A DNA stretch of 64,000 nucleotides from Pseudomonas rhizosphaerae (GCF_000761155.1 NZ_CP009533.1:2666001-2730000), one strand, 5' to 3'. Numbered from the stretch's first letter, positions 34,057 to 44,309 are shown. A program made the numbers and translations. The notes: a model not told the origin generated them from the letters alone.

Positions 34057-34814
34057 GATGCTTTCCTTTTCGGCATGTTTTCTACGTAGGAAAACCTTTC
34101 CAGAAACTGCTGCGCGCGTGCGGTCTGCGGGGCGCTGAAGAAGGTTTCGGGATCGTTCTGTTCCGCGATACGGCCGCGGTCCATGAACAGAATGCGGTCG
34201 GCCACCGCCCGGGCGAAGGCCATTTCGTGGGTAACGATGAGCATGGTCATACCGCCCTGCGCCAGATCGAGGATCACCTCCAGGACCTCCTTGACCATTT
34301 CTGGATCCAGCGCGGCGGTGACTTCGTCGAACAGCATGACCTTGGGGTTCATGCAAAGCGCCCGCACAATGGCGATTCGCTGCTGCTGGCCGCCCGACAG
34401 CTCCCGGGGATAGGCGTTGGCGCGCTCGGCCAGGCCAACCCGAGCCAGCAGCGCCTCGGCCTGCTGCCGCGCCTCCCGGGCATCGCGCTTCTGTACCTGC
34501 AGTGGCCCCAGCAGCACGTTCTGCAACACGGTCATGTGCGGAAACAGGTGATAGCTCTGGAACACCATGCCGATCTGCTGACGCACCCGGCGCCAGTCGG
34601 CATTGGCTAGCAGCAACTGCCCATCGAAAGTGAAGGTACCGCTGTGACCCAGCTCCAGGCCGTTCAGGCAGCGCAGCAAGGTACTCTTGCCACACCCGCT
34701 GGGGCCAAGAATCACCACCACTTCGCCTTCGCTCACGCGCAGATCGATGTCGGTCAACACTGATGTGTCGGCGAATTTCTTGCTGAAGCTTGCGAGTTCG
34801 ATCAATGCGCTCAT
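34053..34814 (-). CDS. Polar amino acid ABC transporter ATP-binding protein
   Basis: The 253-residue GlnQ/ArtP-type ATPase shows Walker [10 protein letters not shown], signature ELSGGQQQR, Walker [15 protein letters not shown] and H-loop IVTHEMAFA. The ATG at 34814 overlaps the permease stop (ATGA), which sets the start; the upstream in-frame codons belong to the permease gene region. It energises the transporter with the two permeases upstream and the binding protein downstream. Confidence 0.95.
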   Translation of the reverse strand: MSALIELASFSKKFADTSVLTDIDLRVSEGEVVVILGPSGCGKSTLLRCLNGLELGHSGTFTFDGQLLLANADWRRVRQQIGMVFQSYHLFPHMTVLQNVLLGPLQVQKRDAREARQQAEALLARVGLAERANAYPRELSGGQQQRIAIVRALCMNPKVMLFDEVTAALDPEMVKEVLEVILDLAQGGMTMLIVTHEMAFARAVADRILFMDRGRIAEQNDPETFFSAPQTARAQQFLERFSYVENMPKRKAS

Positions 34815-35470
34815 GCGTGATTCCAGCGCCGTTCGAGCACGCGGGAGGCGGCCGACAGCGGATAGCAAACGATAAAGAAGAAGACGAACAGAAAGCCGTA
34901 GATCAGCACCGACTCGTAGGTGCGCTCGATGATCTGCTGGCCGACCTTGGTGATGTCGACAACGCCGATCAGTACCGCCAGCGAGCTGGTCTTGAGCAAA
35001 CGGGTGCAGACGTTGATGACCGGCGGGGTAAGGCGCTTGAGCGCCTGGGGCAACAATACCCGGCCGTACAACTGGCCCAGGCCCAGGCCGATGGCCAGTC
35101 CCGCTTCGCGCTGCCCGCGAGGTATGGAGCGCAGCGCACCACGCACGACTTCGCCAATCTCACTGGCGCCCCACAGCGATAGCACCAGCACTGCGCACCA
35201 GAACGCAGGCAAGCTGACGCCGAAGAAGATCGGCAGGCCGAAGAAGAACAGGTACAACCAGACCAGTACCGGAATGGCACGAAACAGCTCCAGGTAAATC
35301 CTCAGCGGTACGTCCAGCCAGCGTTTGCCCAGGCTGCGCAGCACGCCATAGAGCAGGCCGCCGATACTGCTAAACAGGATCGCCAGTGCGGAAATACCCA
35401 AGGTGCGACCGGCCCCGGTGAGCAGTTGCGGTGCCGATGCCCAGAGCAACTCAAGACCCGAACTGGCCAT
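34811..35470 (-). CDS. Polar amino acid ABC transporter permease (second subunit)
   Basis: The 219-residue His/Glu/Gln/Arg-family permease begins [23 protein letters not shown] and has about five helices with the EAA-loop [20 protein letters not shown] and [20 protein letters not shown]. The ATG at 35470 is preceded by AAGGAGG at good spacing. It overlaps the first permease gene by 20 bp and the ATPase gene by 4 bp. Confidence 0.93.
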   Translation of the reverse strand: MASSGLELLWASAPQLLTGAGRTLGISALAILFSSIGGLLYGVLRSLGKRWLDVPLRIYLELFRAIPVLVWLYLFFFGLPIFFGVSLPAFWCAVLVLSLWGASEIGEVVRGALRSIPRGQREAGLAIGLGLGQLYGRVLLPQALKRLTPPVINVCTRLLKTSSLAVLIGVVDITKVGQQIIERTYESVLIYGFLFVFFFIVCYPLSAASRVLERRWNHA

Positions 35471-36116
35471 GTTGGAGCCTCCTTTCCAGCAGACCCAGCA
35501 GCAACGACAGTGGCAAGAACAACAGCACACACAACCCGGTCATCACTGTCAGCATCTCGTAGGTCTTGTAATACAGGGCGATATAGCTCTTGGTGGTGTA
35601 GAGAATTTCCGGCACGGCAACGGCCGACACCACCGTGGTCTCCTTGAGCAGGAACACGAAGTTGGCGAACAGCGCAGGCAAGCTGAGAATGCCTGCCTGG
35701 GGCAGCACCACATGACGCAACAACTGCCAGCGCGACAGACCGATGGACAGCCCCGACTCGATCTGCGCCTTCGGCACCGCTTCGATACCGGCGCGCAGGA
35801 TCTCGGTCAGGTACGCCCCGCCCATGAACGTCATGGCGATGACGGCGGCCGCGAAACCGGAAATACGCACGCCCAGGGCGGGCAAGGCGAAATAGATGAA
35901 GAACAGCTGAATGAGCAACGGCGTGTTCCGCGCGAGCTCGACGTACAACGGCACGAGCCGATGCAGCACTGGGACCCGGAACGTGGCGATGGCCGCGTTG
36001 ACCACCGCGACGGCGAGTGAGCTCAGGATGGCGATCAAGCCAACTTGCAAAGTGACCCCCACGGCCCGCACAAAAGCGGGAATCGTGGACAACGCGAACA
36101 CGTAGTCGAAGGTCAT
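35451..36116 (-). CDS. Polar amino acid ABC transporter permease (first subunit)
   Basis: This 221-residue inner-membrane permease is of the same family, with LARNTPLLIQLFFIYFALPA, GAYLTEILRAGIEAVPKAQI and ESGLSIGLSRWQLLRHVVLP. The ATG at 36116 follows TGGAGG. It is the first gene of the operon. The AT-rich block at about 36210-36250 upstream is the likeliest promoter region. Confidence 0.93.
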   Translation of the reverse strand: MTFDYVFALSTIPAFVRAVGVTLQVGLIAILSSLAVAVVNAAIATFRVPVLHRLVPLYVELARNTPLLIQLFFIYFALPALGVRISGFAAAVIAMTFMGGAYLTEILRAGIEAVPKAQIESGLSIGLSRWQLLRHVVLPQAGILSLPALFANFVFLLKETTVVSAVAVPEILYTTKSYIALYYKTYEMLTVMTGLCVLLFLPLSLLLGLLERRLQHGQFGS

Positions 36117-36401
36117 CGGTCGACCTCCAGATGTCTCGAAATAGATAAAGCGAACATCGGAAAGCGCCTGCATCTGGCTTGCGGTCGCTGAGTGTAATCG
36201 ACCGTTTCTGATCCAATTAATACTGAATAAACATAAGCTTAGACAATGATCGTCAAGCAGCTCTTGCGTGGCAAGGTTGACCGTTGCGTTCGCCGCTGGC
36301 GCTTGTGCTGACAGTTCAAGAAGGGGCGATGCAAGGCGCCCTGCCCCTCGGGTCGAGCATCAAGGAGGTCTAGCTTTCCAGCAGACTTTTGCAACAAAAC
36401 A

Positions 36402-36424
36402 TGAATAATAACCATTCCCATTTG
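36402..36424 (+). promoter_or_regulatory. Fur-box-like operator upstream of the siderophore receptor gene
   Basis: The sequence GAATAATAACCATTCCCATT fits the degenerate Fur consensus (GATAATGATAATCATTATC-like hexamer array). It is about 90 bp before the receptor ATG. The rest of the gene-free stretch 36117-36513 shows only an AT-rich block near 36210-36250, probably the promoter of the divergent amino-acid transporter operon. Confidence 0.6.
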
Positions 36425-36513
36425 TTACAGTCCTGTTTGCGCTGATCGTCGAGACGGAAGCGCGGCCTGATTTCATCCTTCAGGCAAACAACGTTGAACG
36501 CACAGGAGCCCTC

Positions 36514-38685
36514 ATGCCGGCAAAAAAAATCTTTGCCTATCACCCGCTGACACTGGCGATTCTACTCAGTGGCCTGCCACTGAGCGCGGCCTACGCCGCC
36601 GACAGCGCCAGCGCCGCCACATCCAACGCCACGCTGGAGCTGCAGGAAATCACCATCGATGCCCAGGCCCTGGAGAACCCAACTGGCCAGACCCGCGGGC
36701 CCGTGGCGACTCGCAGCACCAGCGCTAGCAAGACCGACTCGGCGATCAAGGATATTCCGCAGTCGATTTCGGTCATTACCCGCGACGAGATGGACAACCG
36801 CAAGACCGACACCTTGGCCGAGGCCTTGAGCTATACGCCAGGCGTGATCGCGCAGCCAGGCGGGTTCAGCCGTGTAGCCGACGACTTCGTGATCCGTGGC
36901 TTCAACGTGGGTTCAGGCACCGGCGGCATTCTGCGCGACGGGATGAAACTGCAAGGCAGCGTGTATGACGGCGGCATCGAGCCCTACGGCCTGGAGCGCG
37001 TGGAAGTGGTCAAGGGCGCGTCTTCGGTGCTGTACGGACAACTGTCGCCGGGCGGTCTGCTCAACACCATCACCAAGCGCCCGACCGACACGCCGCTGCA
37101 TGAAGTCAACGTCGAGTACGGCAGCCATGCGCGCAAACAGTACAGCTTCGACCTGGGCGGCCCGATCGACGACGCCGGACAGTTCTCCTATCGCCTCACC
37201 GGCCTGTGGCGCGACAGCGGCACCCAGACCACCGATACCGACGACGACCGCCGCTACATCGCACCGGCCTTCACCTGGCGTCCGAACGACAGCACCTCCC
37301 TGACGGTCCTGGCCAACTACCAGGAAACCCGTACCGGCTTTGCAACACCGTTGGATTTCGACCTGACCACCTCGTCCAGCACACGCTACCCCAAGGTCGA
37401 CCGCGACCTGTTCACCGGCGAGCGCGGCTTCGATCACTACAACAACTACTCGACCAGCCTCGGCTACCTGTTCGGACACGACTTCACCCCCGACCTGAAA
37501 ATCCGCCACTCGCTCCGCCACTTCGAGGCGGACCTGAGCTGGGACTACATGCAGGTCGCCGATACCGGCAGCGCCGCCCTGCGCAACCGAGGCCAGCTGG
37601 CGCGCCGACCTAGCATCCGCCGCGAGCGCTCCGAAGGCTGGACCAGCGACAACAACGTGCAATGGACCCTCGACAGCGGCCGCTGGCAGCACACCCTGCT
37701 GGCGGGCGTGGACTACTACCACAAGACCTACGACTCCCATCGCTTCGCCGGCGCCAACTCCATTTTCAACCCGGCCAACCCGGTGTATGGCGTGCCGACC
37801 AACGCCACAACTGCCAATACCGGCTCGGATCTGCACAGCGCCCAGGCCGGGGTCTACCTGCAAGACCAGATCAAGTTCGACGACAAGTGGATTCTGCTGC
37901 TGGGCGGTCGCCAGGACTGGGCCGAAAGCCGCACCTATAACTTCGCCAGCGGCGCCCGTACGCCACGCGATGACAAGAAAGCCACCGGCCGTGTCGGCCT
38001 GGTCTACCAGGCGGACAACGGCCTGGCGCCGTATGTCAGCTGGAGCCAGTCGTTCCTGCCGGCCAACGTCTTCAACGCCAACGCCAACACCTCGTTCGAT
38101 CCGACCGAGGGCGAGCAGTACGAGATCGGCGTGCGCTACACCCCGCCCGGTACCACGGCGCTGCTGAGCGCCGCGGTCTACGACCTCAAGCAGAAAAACT
38201 CGCTGAGCACCGACCTCACCGGCAACACCGTGCAGTTCGGCGAAACCCGCGCGCGGGGTGTGGAGCTTGAGGCCAAAGCGGAGATCACCGCGCACCTGAG
38301 CGCCACTGCATCGTACACCTACACCGACGCGAAGATCACAGACGATGCCGTGTCTTCCCGCGTAGGCACCCGCATCGATGGCGTCCCCTACCACATGGCC
38401 AGCCTGTGGACCGACTACCGCCTGACGACCCTGGGCCTGCCCCAGATCGTGGTCGGCGGCGGCGCCCGCTACATGGGTACCAGCCGCACGTCCAGTTCGG
38501 ACACCAACGAGAAGGTGTCCGCCTACACCCTGTTCGACGCGAAAGTGACCTATGAAGTCGACAGGAACTGGACCGTGGCCATGAAGGCGCAGAACCTGGC
38601 CAACGAGAAGTACCTGTTCTGCAACGTCTCATGCCGCTACGGCGACGAGCGAGCGTTGATCGGTTCGGTCAACTATCGCTGGTGA
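36514..38685 (+). CDS. TonB-dependent siderophore receptor (FhuA/FoxA-like)
   Basis: The 723-residue precursor has a signal peptide ending in AYAADS, a plug beginning at about residue 75 with the siderophore-receptor signature KDIPQSISVITRDEMD and VVKGASSVLYGQLSPGGLLN, and a barrel ending in VNYRW. The CNVSCRYGDERALIGSV region near the end is typical of hydroxamate receptors of the FhuA/FoxA/FiuA group. There is no STN domain, so there is no sigma/anti-sigma partner. A Fur-like box lies upstream. It imports a ferric siderophore, probably a hydroxamate, across the outer membrane. Confidence 0.93.
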   Translation: MPAKKIFAYHPLTLAILLSGLPLSAAYAADSASAATSNATLELQEITIDAQALENPTGQTRGPVATRSTSASKTDSAIKDIPQSISVITRDEMDNRKTDTLAEALSYTPGVIAQPGGFSRVADDFVIRGFNVGSGTGGILRDGMKLQGSVYDGGIEPYGLERVEVVKGASSVLYGQLSPGGLLNTITKRPTDTPLHEVNVEYGSHARKQYSFDLGGPIDDAGQFSYRLTGLWRDSGTQTTDTDDDRRYIAPAFTWRPNDSTSLTVLANYQETRTGFATPLDFDLTTSSSTRYPKVDRDLFTGERGFDHYNNYSTSLGYLFGHDFTPDLKIRHSLRHFEADLSWDYMQVADTGSAALRNRGQLARRPSIRRERSEGWTSDNNVQWTLDSGRWQHTLLAGVDYYHKTYDSHRFAGANSIFNPANPVYGVPTNATTANTGSDLHSAQAGVYLQDQIKFDDKWILLLGGRQDWAESRTYNFASGARTPRDDKKATGRVGLVYQADNGLAPYVSWSQSFLPANVFNANANTSFDPTEGEQYEIGVRYTPPGTTALLSAAVYDLKQKNSLSTDLTGNTVQFGETRARGVELEAKAEITAHLSATASYTYTDAKITDDAVSSRVGTRIDGVPYHMASLWTDYRLTTLGLPQIVVGGGARYMGTSRTSSSDTNEKVSAYTLFDAKVTYEVDRNWTVAMKAQNLANEKYLFCNVSCRYGDERALIGSVNYRW

Positions 38686-38771
38686 GGGTCGCTTGGGGAC
38701 ATGACCTGAAGAAATGCCTATGCGAACCGAGAACCCCCGTCTTCGAGGCCAGGCAAGCCGGATAGTGCAGG

Positions 38772-39665
38772 CTAGCTGGGGTTCAGCTGGGCCTTGAGGC
38801 GGTCGCGGAAGCTCTGGATCAGGGGTTCGCGCGAGCGACCGCGGCGCAGGGCCAGGGTGAAGGGGGCTTGGTAACCGAAGGTGGTCGGCAGTAGCACTTT
38901 CAGTCGTTTCTGATCCACCCACTGCTGCGCGTGGTGCTCCGGTAGGTAGCCGATGTAGGCGCCGGACAGCACCAGAATCAGTTGCGCCTCCATCGATTCC
39001 ACCGTTGCGGCGCTGTGCTTGAAGCCGTGGCGGGCCAGTTCGGCCTGGCTCCAGTAGCCACGGCCAACCATGCGCTGCTGAGTGATCACTTCGGCAGGAA
39101 TCCGTCGCTGGTCGTAAAGCGGATGCCGGTCGCTGCAGTACAGCCAGTGCTGCTCGCGGTGCAGCGCCTGATAGACCAACCCATTGGTGCGCACAGAGAA
39201 GGCACCGATGGCAAGATCCAGACGATTCTCCAGCACGCCCAGCTGCAGCTCGGCGGGGCTGAGCACCGCCAGGTGCAGGTGCACGGCAGGGTGTTCCTCG
39301 CTGTAGGCACCGATCACCTCGGCCAGCGGCAAGGCCGGGTCGCTGACGGTGGAGTCCAGCACGCCGAGGTTCAGGGTGCCGCGCAGCTCGCCTTTGAGCG
39401 CTGCGGAATAACGCTCGAAGCCTTCTAGCTCGGCCAGCAGTCGCAAGGTTTCCTGATGGAATAGTTCACCTTTGCTGGTCAGGCTGAAACCGCCCCGTCC
39501 CCGGTGACAGAGGACGATACCGAGCAGCGCCTCCAACTGGCTCATGTAGGTGCTGATCGCCGAAGTGGAGAGGTTCAGCTCCTGCTGAGCGGCCGCGAAA
39601 CCCTGATTGCGTACAACACAGGCGAAGATGCGCAGCAGTTTGAGATCGGGCAAGGCGGACGTCAT
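38772..39665 (-). CDS. gbuR: LysR-type regulator of guanidinobutyrate use (GbuR-like)
   Basis: The 297-residue LTTR has an N-terminal winged HTH (LKLLRIFACVVRNQGFAAAQ ... STYMSQLEALLGIVLCHRGR) and a substrate-binding domain from about 90. It is divergent from gbuA with a 151-bp shared promoter region, the position of gbuR in P. aeruginosa, where it activates gbuA in response to 4-guanidinobutyrate. The first five residues precede the HTH as usual. No unambiguous T-N11-A palindrome was found by eye in the gap. The symbol rests on position and family. Confidence 0.82.
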   Translation of the reverse strand: MTSALPDLKLLRIFACVVRNQGFAAAQQELNLSTSAISTYMSQLEALLGIVLCHRGRGGFSLTSKGELFHQETLRLLAELEGFERYSAALKGELRGTLNLGVLDSTVSDPALPLAEVIGAYSEEHPAVHLHLAVLSPAELQLGVLENRLDLAIGAFSVRTNGLVYQALHREQHWLYCSDRHPLYDQRRIPAEVITQQRMVGRGYWSQAELARHGFKHSAATVESMEAQLILVLSGAYIGYLPEHHAQQWVDQKRLKVLLPTTFGYQAPFTLALRRGRSREPLIQSFRDRLKAQLNPS

Positions 39666-39816
39666 GCACAGGCTCCGGCAGATTCATCGAAGCGGCCAGT
39701 CTACCGCCGATAGTTTAGAAATCTCTGAACTGATTATTTGTCCACAGGGATTTGTCGTACACCCTTCCCTGAACAGAATCGCCTCACGAAAACCACAAGA
39801 AAGAGTGAGGCCCACC

Positions 39817-40776
39817 GTGGACAACGTTCTCCACCAGCCCTTGGGCGGTAACGAAATGCCCCGTTTCGGCGGAATCGCCACCATGCTGCGGCTGCCCCAC
39901 GTGCAGACGCCTGAAGAGCTGAACAAGCTGGACGCCGCCTTCATTGGCATTCCCCTCGATATCGGTACCTCGCTGCGCTCAGGTACCCGCTTCGGGCCTC
40001 GGCAGATCCGCGCCGAGTCCGTGATGATCCGCCCCTACAACATGGCCACCGGCGCCGCGCCCTTCGACTCCCTGAACGTGGCAGACATCGGCGATGTAGC
40101 CATCAACACCTTCAATCTGCTGGATACGGTGCGCATCATCGAAGCGCACTACGACGCCGTGCTCGAACAGGGCATCATCCCCCTGACCCTCGGTGGCGAC
40201 CACACCCTGACCCTACCGATTCTGCGGGCCATGAAGAAGAAGTACGGCAAAGTCGGCCTGGTCCACGTCGACGCCCATGCCGACGTCAACGATCACATGT
40301 TCGGCGAAAAGATCGCCCATGGCACCACCTTCCGCCGCGCCCAGGAGGAAGGCTTGCTCGACAGCGGGCGCGTGGTGCAGATCGGCCTGCGTGCCCAGGG
40401 CTACACCGCCGACGACTTCAACTGGAGCCGCCGTCAGGGCTTTCGCGTGGTGCAGGCCGAAGAATGCTGGCACCAGTCGCTGGCACCGCTGATGGAAGAA
40501 GTACGCGCCAAGGTCGACGGTGGCCCGGTGTACCTCTCCTTTGACATCGACGGCATAGACCCGGCCTGGGCGCCCGGCACCGGAACCCCCGAAGTCGGCG
40601 GGTTGACCACTATCCAGGCGCTCGAGATCATCCGTGGCTGCCAGGGTCTGAACCTGATCGGCTGCGATCTGGTCGAGGTGTCACCGCCCTACGATACCAC
40701 CGGTAATACCGCACTGCTCGGTGCCAACCTGCTTTACGAAATGCTCTGCGTGCTGCCCGGCGTGGTGCGCCGATGA
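39817..40776 (+). CDS. gbuA: Guanidinobutyrase (4-guanidinobutyrate ureohydrolase)
   Basis: The 319-residue ureohydrolase splits 4-guanidinobutyrate into 4-aminobutyrate and urea. Binuclear Mn ligands are visible in GGDHT, HVDAHADVND and SFDIDGIDPAWAPGTGTPE. The start HQPLGGNEMPRFGGIATM and overall length match P. aeruginosa GbuA closely as remembered. The GTG at 39817 is chosen because it gives the family length and follows GTGAGG; the frame is open further upstream but those codons lie in the promoter region. The stop overlaps the next gene by four bases (ATGA). Confidence 0.93.
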   Translation: MDNVLHQPLGGNEMPRFGGIATMLRLPHVQTPEELNKLDAAFIGIPLDIGTSLRSGTRFGPRQIRAESVMIRPYNMATGAAPFDSLNVADIGDVAINTFNLLDTVRIIEAHYDAVLEQGIIPLTLGGDHTLTLPILRAMKKKYGKVGLVHVDAHADVNDHMFGEKIAHGTTFRRAQEEGLLDSGRVVQIGLRAQGYTADDFNWSRRQGFRVVQAEECWHQSLAPLMEEVRAKVDGGPVYLSFDIDGIDPAWAPGTGTPEVGGLTTIQALEIIRGCQGLNLIGCDLVEVSPPYDTTGNTALLGANLLYEMLCVLPGVVRR

Positions 40777-41162
40777 GCCGCGCGGCCGAGGTGCGCGCGG
40801 CCGTTGCCGAGCTGGTCGATGCTTTTGCCAGTAACGACACAGCGCGCTACTTCGCGTGCTTCAGCGAGGACGCCATCTTCGTTTTCCACACCCTGGCCCA
40901 GCCGCTGCAGTCCCGTAAGGCCTATCAGACGCTGTGGCAACAATGGCAGGCGGAGGGTTTCGTGGTGCTCAATTGTAGCTCCAGCAATGCCCACGTCAGC
41001 CTTCAGAGTGAAGTGGCTATCTTCATCCATGACGTCGCTACGCACCTGCGGGTGGGCGGAGAAGAACTGCACTTGAGCGAACGGGAAACCATCGTGCTTC
41101 GTCGCGAAGAAGAGCGCTGGCTGGCTTGCCACGAGCATTTGTCTGCCTTAAGCGCCAGCTGA
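40773..41162 (+). CDS. NTF2-like/SnoaL-type small protein
   Basis: The 129-residue protein has the SnoaL/DUF4440 cone-fold pattern: an N-terminal helix (AAVAELVDAFASNDTARYFA), FSEDAIFVFHTLAQPLQSRK, the beta strands VATHLRVGGEELHLSERETI and a C-terminal HEHLSA. The ATG overlaps the gbuA stop, so it is translated with gbuA. Its role is unknown. A comparable short hypothetical gene sits beside gbuA in P. aeruginosa. It might bind a pathway intermediate. Confidence 0.85.
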   Translation: MSRAAEVRAAVAELVDAFASNDTARYFACFSEDAIFVFHTLAQPLQSRKAYQTLWQQWQAEGFVVLNCSSSNAHVSLQSEVAIFIHDVATHLRVGGEELHLSERETIVLRREEERWLACHEHLSALSAS

Positions 41163-41358
41163 AAACAAACGGACACCAGCGAGCCATCCGAAGCTCGCTG
41201 TGCCCGATACACCCTTTCGGGTTTGGAGCCCTGTCGGCTCCACGCGGCCTCGCCGCACTGCCAATGCACCGCCACCCGATGACTGTCGGGGGGTGAATAA
41301 CGGGGTCAGCGTGCCTGCGCCGCCCTAATAAAAATCGTGACAGGCGCTGGAGAAACAC

Positions 41359-42858
41359 ATGAGCCAATCGACGCGTATCGAAACCTTCGGTGTCGAACAA
41401 ATTCCCGACAACCAACGCGGCGCAACCCCCATCGATCTGTTCCGTCTGATCTTCGGCGGCGCAAACACTTTCGCCACGGCGGTACTGGGCAGCTTTCCGG
41501 TGCTATTCGGCCTGTCGTTCCAGGCCGGTGTGTGGGCGATCATCCTCGGCGTAGCGGTAGGCGGAGTGATTCTCGCGCCCATGGGCCTGTTCGGCGCACT
41601 GAACGGCACCAACAATGCCGTATCCTCCGGTGCTCATTTTGGCGTGCACGGGCGCATCGTCGGCTCCTTCCTATCGCTGCTCACCGCCGTGGCCTTCTTC
41701 TCGCTGTCGGTGTGGAGTTCCGGCGACGCTTTGGTCGGCGGCGCCAAACGGCTGATAGGCCTGCCCGAAACCAACCTGACCCTGGGCCTGGCTTACGGAC
41801 TGTTCGCAGTATTGGTGTTGGTGGTGTGCATCTACGGTTTCCGCTTCATGCTGTGGGTCAACAAGATCGCAGTGTGGGCGTCGAGCCTGCTGTTCCTGCT
41901 CGGCCTCTTCGCCTTCGCCGGGCCCTTCGATGCGGGCTATGCCGGTGCTGTCAGCTTCGAACAACCGGGCTTCTGGGCTGCGTTCATCGGCGCCGCGCTG
42001 CTGGCAATGAGCAACCCGGTGTCCTTCGGCGCCTTTCTCGGCGACTGGTCGCGCTACATTCCGCGGCACACGCCCAAGCGGCGCATCATGCTGGCTGTGC
42101 TCGCCGCCCAGGTCGGCACCTTGATTCCCTTCCTGTTCGGCCTGTGTACCGCAACGCTTGTGGCCACCCAAACGCCGCAGTACATCGAAGCCAATAATTA
42201 CGTCGGCGGCCTGCTGGCTATTTCGCCGACCTGGTTCTTCCTGCCGGTGTGCCTGATCGCCGTGATCGGTGGCATGTCCACCGGCACCACGGCGCTCTAT
42301 GGCACTGGCCTGGATATGTCGAGCCTTTTCCCACGATTGATGAGCCGCGCGGCCGCCACCCTGCTGATCGGCGTGGTGGCCATCGCCTTTATCTTCATCG
42401 GCCGCTTTTCCTTCAACTTGGTGCAGAGCGTATCGACCTTTGCCGTGCTGATCGTCACCTGCACCAGCCCGTGGATGGTGATCATGATCCTCGGCCTGAT
42501 CGTGCGGCGCGGCTTCTATCACCCCGATGACTTGCAAGTGTTCACCCGCGGCGAGCGTGGTGGTCGTTACTGGTTCCAGCACGGCTGGAACTGGCGCGGC
42601 CTCGGCGCATGGATTCCTAGCGCGGCAGTAGGCCTGTGCTTCGTCAACCTGCCTGGCCAGTTCGTCGGCCCCATGGGCGAGCTGGCGGGTGGCATCGACG
42701 TTAGCCTGCCGATCACACTGAGCATGGCGGCCATGCTCTACCTCGCCCTGCTCCATCTGTTCCCCGAGCCGGCCAGCGTCTATGGCTCCGCCGGCCCGCG
42801 CTGGATACGTCTGAAAAGCGACGCTGCGCCCGCCCTGAACGATGCCAGAATCGCCTGA
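41359..42858 (+). CDS. NCS1-family purine/cytosine permease-type transporter
   Basis: The 499-residue protein has twelve predicted helices with NCS1 features: the N-terminal FGVEQIPDNQRGATPIDLFR, WAIILGVAVGG, NPVSFGAFLGDWSRYIPR and GGMSTGTTALYGTGLDM. NCS1 carriers are cation symporters for nucleobases and related compounds. Its location in the gbu locus suggests a guanidino or ureido compound as cargo. It lies 196 bp after the NTF2-like gene, long enough for its own promoter, though none is clear; the gap has a small hairpin (AGCGAGC / GCTCGCT) near 41177. Confidence 0.9.
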   Translation: MSQSTRIETFGVEQIPDNQRGATPIDLFRLIFGGANTFATAVLGSFPVLFGLSFQAGVWAIILGVAVGGVILAPMGLFGALNGTNNAVSSGAHFGVHGRIVGSFLSLLTAVAFFSLSVWSSGDALVGGAKRLIGLPETNLTLGLAYGLFAVLVLVVCIYGFRFMLWVNKIAVWASSLLFLLGLFAFAGPFDAGYAGAVSFEQPGFWAAFIGAALLAMSNPVSFGAFLGDWSRYIPRHTPKRRIMLAVLAAQVGTLIPFLFGLCTATLVATQTPQYIEANNYVGGLLAISPTWFFLPVCLIAVIGGMSTGTTALYGTGLDMSSLFPRLMSRAAATLLIGVVAIAFIFIGRFSFNLVQSVSTFAVLIVTCTSPWMVIMILGLIVRRGFYHPDDLQVFTRGERGGRYWFQHGWNWRGLGAWIPSAAVGLCFVNLPGQFVGPMGELAGGIDVSLPITLSMAAMLYLALLHLFPEPASVYGSAGPRWIRLKSDAAPALNDARIA

Positions 42859-42929
42859 GCGCGCCCTATCGCTTCGCACACCGGGCGCCACGCGCCCGGA
42901 ATACCGCCAAGAAAAACGAGAACACAACC

Positions 42930-44309
42930 ATGATCCTGGATATAGCGGTAGTCATCGTTTACGCCGCCGGCATGCTGCTGCTCGGTTGGTACGGCATGCG
43001 CCGGGCGCGCAGTCAGGAAGATTACCTTGTGGCCGGACGCAACCTGGGACCGGCCTTCTACATGGGCACCATGGCCGCCACGGTACTTGGCGGCGCTGCC
43101 ACCGTGGGCACCGTGCGCCTGGGGTACGTGCATGGCATTTCCGGGTTCTGGCTATGCGCCGCCCTGGGTGCGGGCATCATCGTGCTCAACCTGTTTCTCG
43201 CCAAGCCGCTGCTCAAGCTGCGCATCTTCACCGTCACCCAGATCCTCGAACGCCGCTACACGCCCATGGCAAGGCAGGCCAGTGCAGTGGTGATGTTCGC
43301 CTATGCGCTGATGATCGCCGTGGTCTCTACCCTGGCCAGCGGAACCGTGCTGCAGGTGTTGTTCGACCTGCCCTTCTGGGTCGCCATCCTCCTTTCCGGC
43401 GGCGTGGTGGTGATCTATTCAAGTATCGGCGGCATGTGGTCGCTGACCCTCACCGATATCGTCCAGTTTGTAATCAAGACGGTCGGCCTGATGTTAGTGC
43501 TACTGCCGATCTGCCTGCACCGGGTCGGCGGCTGGGACGCGCTGGTGGCGAAGCTACCAGACACCGCCTTCAGCCTCACCACCATCGGCTACGACACCAT
43601 CCTCACCTACTTCCTGATCTACTTCTTCGGCATCCTCATCGGCCAAGACATCTGGCAGCGCGTGTTCACCGCGCGCAGCGAGAACGTGGCCCGGGTGGCC
43701 GGCAGCCTGGCAGGCGTGTACTGCGTGATCTACGGCCTGGTCGGTGCCCTGATCGGCATGTGCGCCAAGGTCCTGCTGCCCGACCTGGCCAACGCCAACA
43801 ACGCCTTCGCCTCAATCGTGCAAAGCGCTTTGCCCGATGGCATTCGCGGCCTGGTAATCGCCGCCGCACTGGCCGCGATGATGTCCACTGCCAGCGCCGG
43901 CCTGCTTGCCGCCTCCACCACGGTGACCGAAGACCTGCTGCCGAAGCTGCGTGGCGGTCGCCCGTCCACCTTGGGCATGGCGCGCACCTTCACCTTTCTC
44001 ACCGGGCTGGTAGTGCTGGTCATCGCACTGATCGTCAGTGACGTGATCGGCGCCCTGACCCTGGCCTACAACCTGTTGGTCGGCGGCATTCTGATTCCTA
44101 TGCTCGGCGCCATCTACTGGAAACGCGCCACCACCACCGGCGCAATCGCCAGCATGGTGCTGGGCTGCGGCACGGCACTGGTGTTCATGTTCCGCGATGG
44201 GCTGGAAGCCAATACGCCGATCTACTACAGCCTGAGCATCGGCCTGCTCGCCTTCGTGGTGGGCAGCCTGCTGACCCGGCCACAGGCGCGAGCCACGCGC
44301 ATCGCCTGA
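42930..44309 (+). CDS. Sodium:solute symporter (SSS family)
   Basis: The 459-residue SSS/SLC5 protein has about 12-13 helices. The N-terminal GWYGMRRARSQEDYLVAGRN and GAATVGTVRLGYVHGISGFW blocks are standard for the Na-binding core, as is GLVIAAALAAMMSTASAGLL. A sodium symporter occupies the same place in the P. aeruginosa gbu region. It is probably the uptake route for 4-guanidinobutyrate or another arginine-derived compound, alongside the NCS1 carrier. It starts 71 bp after the NCS1 gene. Confidence 0.92.
   Translation: MILDIAVVIVYAAGMLLLGWYGMRRARSQEDYLVAGRNLGPAFYMGTMAATVLGGAATVGTVRLGYVHGISGFWLCAALGAGIIVLNLFLAKPLLKLRIFTVTQILERRYTPMARQASAVVMFAYALMIAVVSTLASGTVLQVLFDLPFWVAILLSGGVVVIYSSIGGMWSLTLTDIVQFVIKTVGLMLVLLPICLHRVGGWDALVAKLPDTAFSLTTIGYDTILTYFLIYFFGILIGQDIWQRVFTARSENVARVAGSLAGVYCVIYGLVGALIGMCAKVLLPDLANANNAFASIVQSALPDGIRGLVIAAALAAMMSTASAGLLAASTTVTEDLLPKLRGGRPSTLGMARTFTFLTGLVVLVIALIVSDVIGALTLAYNLLVGGILIPMLGAIYWKRATTTGAIASMVLGCGTALVFMFRDGLEANTPIYYSLSIGLLAFVVGSLLTRPQARATRIA

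Noticed and set aside
36239..36421. 60-codon minus-strand open frame in the receptor/transporter gap
   Set aside because: No ribosome-binding site or similarity, and it covers the Fur-like box.
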